From JANQJA01 sp047947185 (GTDB lineage: Bacteria > Pseudomonadota > Gammaproteobacteria > Pseudomonadales > Azotimanducaceae), in NCBI GenBank assembly GCA_047947185.1, contig CP170502.1:1426001-1490000 (forward strand): a DNA stretch of 64,000 nucleotides, written 5' to 3'. The position numbers and the translations under genes are program-made. Under the pieces are notes generated by a model. The model was not told where the DNA came from. It made no database searches and was given only the letters and a program-made list of their open reading frames with translations. This document shows positions 61,367 through 64,000 of this stretch, one piece after another (the stretch's first letter is position 1; each line of letters begins with the position of its first letter).

Positions 61367-63616
61367 ATGTCGCTGTTTTCCGGCCCTCTGGGCGATTCCC
61401 TGACCAAAAAACTTGAACCACTCCATGATCTTGAGCCTGCTGGCGACAAGTGGCTGGCCACAGGTGAAGATCCACACTTCCTGGTAGACCTGACCCTGCC
61501 GGGCGCGGGCTGGTATCACCTGCGGGTCCAGGTCGACATGGAGTACGACTTCCAGCGCACCCAGTTGTATTTCGACTATGGCGACGGGTTTGATGAAAAA
61601 GCCTCGATCTCACTGAGCATCGAATCGGGCAAGGCCCACGAACGCTATTTTTACGTACCGGCGTCACCCTACCGGGTACGCCTGGACCCCACTACCAGTA
61701 AGGGCCTGTTTGCCATCCAGGCATTCACCATCACAGCGCTGACAGAGCCGCCGCTGGATGATGTCATGGAGCGCCTCATTCGCGAGCACAAGCGCTTCCA
61801 GGGGCTGACCCTGGAGGGCGCCCGGGATGAAATTACGCAACTGGCCAGCAAGACCGGGGCCGAGTGGCATGACACCGCAGCCACCTTTTATGATTCCACC
61901 TTTGTCGCCCGCACTGCACCCACGGCCTCTTATGGTCGCTGGTTAAAAGAAGTGGAAGAGCGGCAATCCAGGCGGATGGCGCTGATTGTTGAGGACGGGT
62001 TTGAACTGGCCCCCGTCATTTCAATCCTGGTACCGGTCTATAAGACTGACCGGCAACTGCTCGCTGCAATGATCCGCTCGGTGCGCGCACAGTCTTATCA
62101 TCGCTGGGAACTCTGCCTGGTTGATGACGCCTCAAACGACCCGGCGCTGGTGCAGGTAATGAAAGACTGGCAGCGGTCGGACGCCAGGATCAAGTGCCAC
62201 TTCCGTACGGAAAACGGCCATATCTCAAAAACCAGCAATGACGCCCTGGCGCTGGCAACCGGCGACTACTGCGCATTGCTTGATCATGATGACACTTTGC
62301 ATCCACAGGCCCTGGCCTACGTGGTACAGGCGATCAACCAGCATCCCAACGCGGGCATTATCTATTCGGATGAGGACAAGATCGACGAGCACGGGCGCCG
62401 GTTTGACCCTCACTTCAAGTCCGACTGGAACCCGGACCTGCTGTACTCACAGAATTTTGTTTCCCACCTTGGCGTATACCGCACCGACCTGATGCGCGAG
62501 GTTGGCGGCTTCCGCGTGGGTTATGAGGGCAGCCAGGATTTTGACCTGCTGCTGCGCTGCAGTGAGCGGTGTGCTGCCCGGGATATTGTGCATATCCCGC
62601 GCATTCTCTACCACTGGCGTGCCATCGAAGGCTCCACCGCGCTGGACTCGGACCAGAAAGACTATACGGAGACAGCCAGTATCAAGGCGCTCACCAGCCA
62701 CTTTGAGCGAACCGGCCAGCAGGTCACGGTTGAGCGCGGCATGATGGCCAACACCTTCAAGTGTACCTGGGCGATCCCGGAGCCTGCCCCCATGGCGTCC
62801 CTGCTGATCCCGACTCGCGATGGCGTGGAGGTGCTGGAACAGGCGGTCCGCAGTATCCTCGACCGCACCACCTACCAGAATTATGAAATCCTGATACTGG
62901 ACAACCAGTCAGAAAAACCGGAGACCCTGGCGTTCTTCGAACAGATCCAGCAGGAGGACAAGCGCGTTCGCGTACTTGCCTACGACTACCCTTTCAATTT
63001 TTCCGGCATCAATAATTTTGGTGCCCTGTTTGCCAAAGGCGACGTGATTGGGTTAATCAACAACGATATTGAGGTCATTGCCCCCGGGTGGCTCACCGAA
63101 ATGATGAGCCATGTGATGCGCCCGGAGATCGGCTGTGTCGGTGCCAAGCTCTACTATGAGAACGACGCAATACAGCACGGTGGCGTCGTCATCGGTATCG
63201 GTGGTGTGGCGGGTCACTCACATAAGTATTTTGACCGGGAAGATCCCGGCTACTACTGCCGCTTGATGCTGACGCAAAACTATTCTGCCGTCACGGCAGC
63301 GGTGCTGCTGGTCAGGAAAGAGGTTTACCTGCAGGTTGGTTGCCTGCGGGAGTCACTTGCCGTGGCATTCAACGACGTGGACTTCTGCCTGAAGGTGCGC
63401 GAGGCGGGCTATCGCAACCTGTGGACACCCTATGCCGAGCTTTATCACTACGAGTCTGTATCACGCGGCCTGGATGAGTCCGGTGCCAAGCGTATCCGCT
63501 TCGACACCGAGCATGAGGTCATGCGCCGCACCTGGGGCAACGCGCTGCACGAGGACCCCTACTACAACCCCAACCTGACCAAAATCTACGAGAACTTCGA
63601 ACTCTATGTGCCCTGA
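61367..63616 (+). CDS. Tandem-domain family 2 glycosyltransferase
   Basis: 749 residues. An N-terminal ~170-residue domain with beta-rich composition (WYHLRVQVDMEYDF) is followed by a GT2 domain (about 222-400; ISILVPVYKTDRQLLAAM, DDASNDPALV, LLDHDDTLHPQ with the DxD-like metal site) and a second GT2 domain (about 480-720; MASLLIPTRDGVEVLE, ILDNQSEKPET, LINNDIEVIAPGWL). This is the double-GT2 architecture of rhamnan- and O-antigen-type polymerising transferases. It is divergent from the WbsX-like gene, separated by 104 bp in which I could not find a clear promoter. Confidence 0.9.
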   Translation: MSLFSGPLGDSLTKKLEPLHDLEPAGDKWLATGEDPHFLVDLTLPGAGWYHLRVQVDMEYDFQRTQLYFDYGDGFDEKASISLSIESGKAHERYFYVPASPYRVRLDPTTSKGLFAIQAFTITALTEPPLDDVMERLIREHKRFQGLTLEGARDEITQLASKTGAEWHDTAATFYDSTFVARTAPTASYGRWLKEVEERQSRRMALIVEDGFELAPVISILVPVYKTDRQLLAAMIRSVRAQSYHRWELCLVDDASNDPALVQVMKDWQRSDARIKCHFRTENGHISKTSNDALALATGDYCALLDHDDTLHPQALAYVVQAINQHPNAGIIYSDEDKIDEHGRRFDPHFKSDWNPDLLYSQNFVSHLGVYRTDLMREVGGFRVGYEGSQDFDLLLRCSERCAARDIVHIPRILYHWRAIEGSTALDSDQKDYTETASIKALTSHFERTGQQVTVERGMMANTFKCTWAIPEPAPMASLLIPTRDGVEVLEQAVRSILDRTTYQNYEILILDNQSEKPETLAFFEQIQQEDKRVRVLAYDYPFNFSGINNFGALFAKGDVIGLINNDIEVIAPGWLTEMMSHVMRPEIGCVGAKLYYENDAIQHGGVVIGIGGVAGHSHKYFDREDPGYYCRLMLTQNYSAVTAAVLLVRKEVYLQVGCLRESLAVAFNDVDFCLKVREAGYRNLWTPYAELYHYESVSRGLDESGAKRIRFDTEHEVMRRTWGNALHEDPYYNPNLTKIYENFELYVP

Positions 63617-63642
63617 GCGGGCCTCCCTGAGCGGGCCCGCAT

Positions 63643-64000
63643 CTAGAAAATATCGGGCAGCGGAAACTTGCTGTGCAGCGAGAGGCCCGGATGGTAGTAG
63701 GGATCACCGTTTGGCAATACCTGGCCGATAAGCTGCCGCAGGTGTGTCTTCTCACCACGGGGCAGCCCATGTGCGCGCGTCCGGGATTCATGGTGGATCA
63801 GGCGGGTTGTGCCATCGAAGATGTTCAGGTAACCACCCGCCAGGGCGCGCAGGCAATAGTCCAGGTCACCCGCGACCGTGAGGCGCTCATCAAAACCACC
63901 CAGCGCATCAAACGTTGTCTTTGCGGTCACGAGGCAGGCTCCCGTTACTGCCGCAACGTTGCGAGTGACATCCGCCGGAAGAAAACAACTGTCGGCCGCT
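63643..64000 (-). CDS. Family 2 glycosyltransferase, C-terminal part (window edge)
   Basis: The minus strand is open from the right edge to a TAG at 63643, about 119 codons. AAVTGACLVTAKTTFDALGG and FDERLTVAGDLDYCLRA match the second GT2 domain of the double-GT2 type (compare AVLLVRKEVYLQVG in the 749-residue protein). The 5' end lies outside the window, and only the last part of the transferase is visible. It is convergent with the 749-residue gene, 26 bp apart. Confidence 0.85.
   Translation of the reverse strand, partial: AADSCFLPADVTRNVAAVTGACLVTAKTTFDALGGFDERLTVAGDLDYCLRALAGGYLNIFDGTTRLIHHESRTRAHGLPRGEKTHLRQLIGQVLPNGDPYYHPGLSLHSKFPLPDIF

Overview
The window is chromosomal DNA from a gammaproteobacterium. 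The order thrS-infC-rpmI-rplT-pheS-pheT-ihfA-merR-tRNA-Pro is the classic gammaproteobacterial arrangement and resembles pseudomonads. The many sulfotransferases and a sulfatase suggest a marine or sulfate-rich habitat, but that is inference and I cannot name a species.

Layout. (1) 1-4.7 kb, minus strand: end of a surface-polysaccharide cluster (two GT4 glycosyltransferases, a WbpM-like nucleotide-sugar 4,6-dehydratase and a WbpL/WecA-like initiating sugar-1-phosphate transferase). (2) 4.77-6.24 kb: tandem array of a 226-bp double-palindromic repeat. (3) 6.26-17.26 kb: housekeeping block with tRNA-Pro(GGG), merR, ihfA, pheT, pheS, rplT, rpmI, infC (AUU start), thrS, tRNA-Val(GAC), a second palindrome array, uvrB and tRNA-Asn(GUU). 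(4) 17.29-28.54 kb, plus strand: O-antigen-type operon. RmlDBAC make dTDP-L-rhamnose, Wzm/Wzt form an ABC exporter, Gmd/Fcl make GDP-L-fucose, and WecE plus a formyltransferase-like protein branch off at dTDP-4-keto-6-deoxyglucose. A methyltransferase broken by an in-frame TAG and a GtrB-like glycosyltransferase follow, and a convergent GtrA-like protein ends the block. (5) 29.0-34.2 kb: pile of nested insertion sequences (an IS3-type pair in inverted orientation, an IS407-group-like element, a split third IS3 element, IS66 and IS21 remnants). (6) 34.5-41.1 kb, minus strand, AT-richer: a GT-C membrane protein with a LamG-like tail and a 1384-residue four-domain protein (GT2, DUF115-like, GT2, FkbM methyltransferase). 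Decayed IS3 and IS66 fragments lie on its other side (41.27-41.67 kb). (7) 41.86-61.26 kb, minus strand: a long run of glycan-modification genes with a sulfatase, three sulfotransferases, a CMP-sugar synthetase with two dehydrogenases, a stand-alone DUF115-like protein, glycosyltransferases, and coiled-coil proteins, one built from about 25 copies of a 21-residue repeat. A third palindrome array sits at 57.78-58.07 kb. (8) 61.4-64 kb: a double-GT2 glycosyltransferase on the plus strand and the end of another GT2 gene on the minus strand.

Reading as a whole: nucleotide sugars (dTDP-Rha, GDP-Fuc, probably a dTDP-4-amino sugar, and an unidentified CMP-sugar) feed a surface glycan that starts on undecaprenyl phosphate, is probably exported by Wzm/Wzt, and is decorated by sulfation, methylation and possibly formylation. 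The AT-rich, IS-bounded part (about 24.4-41.7 kb) looks like the most recently exchanged segment. All names rest on motif recognition by eye; no database search was run.
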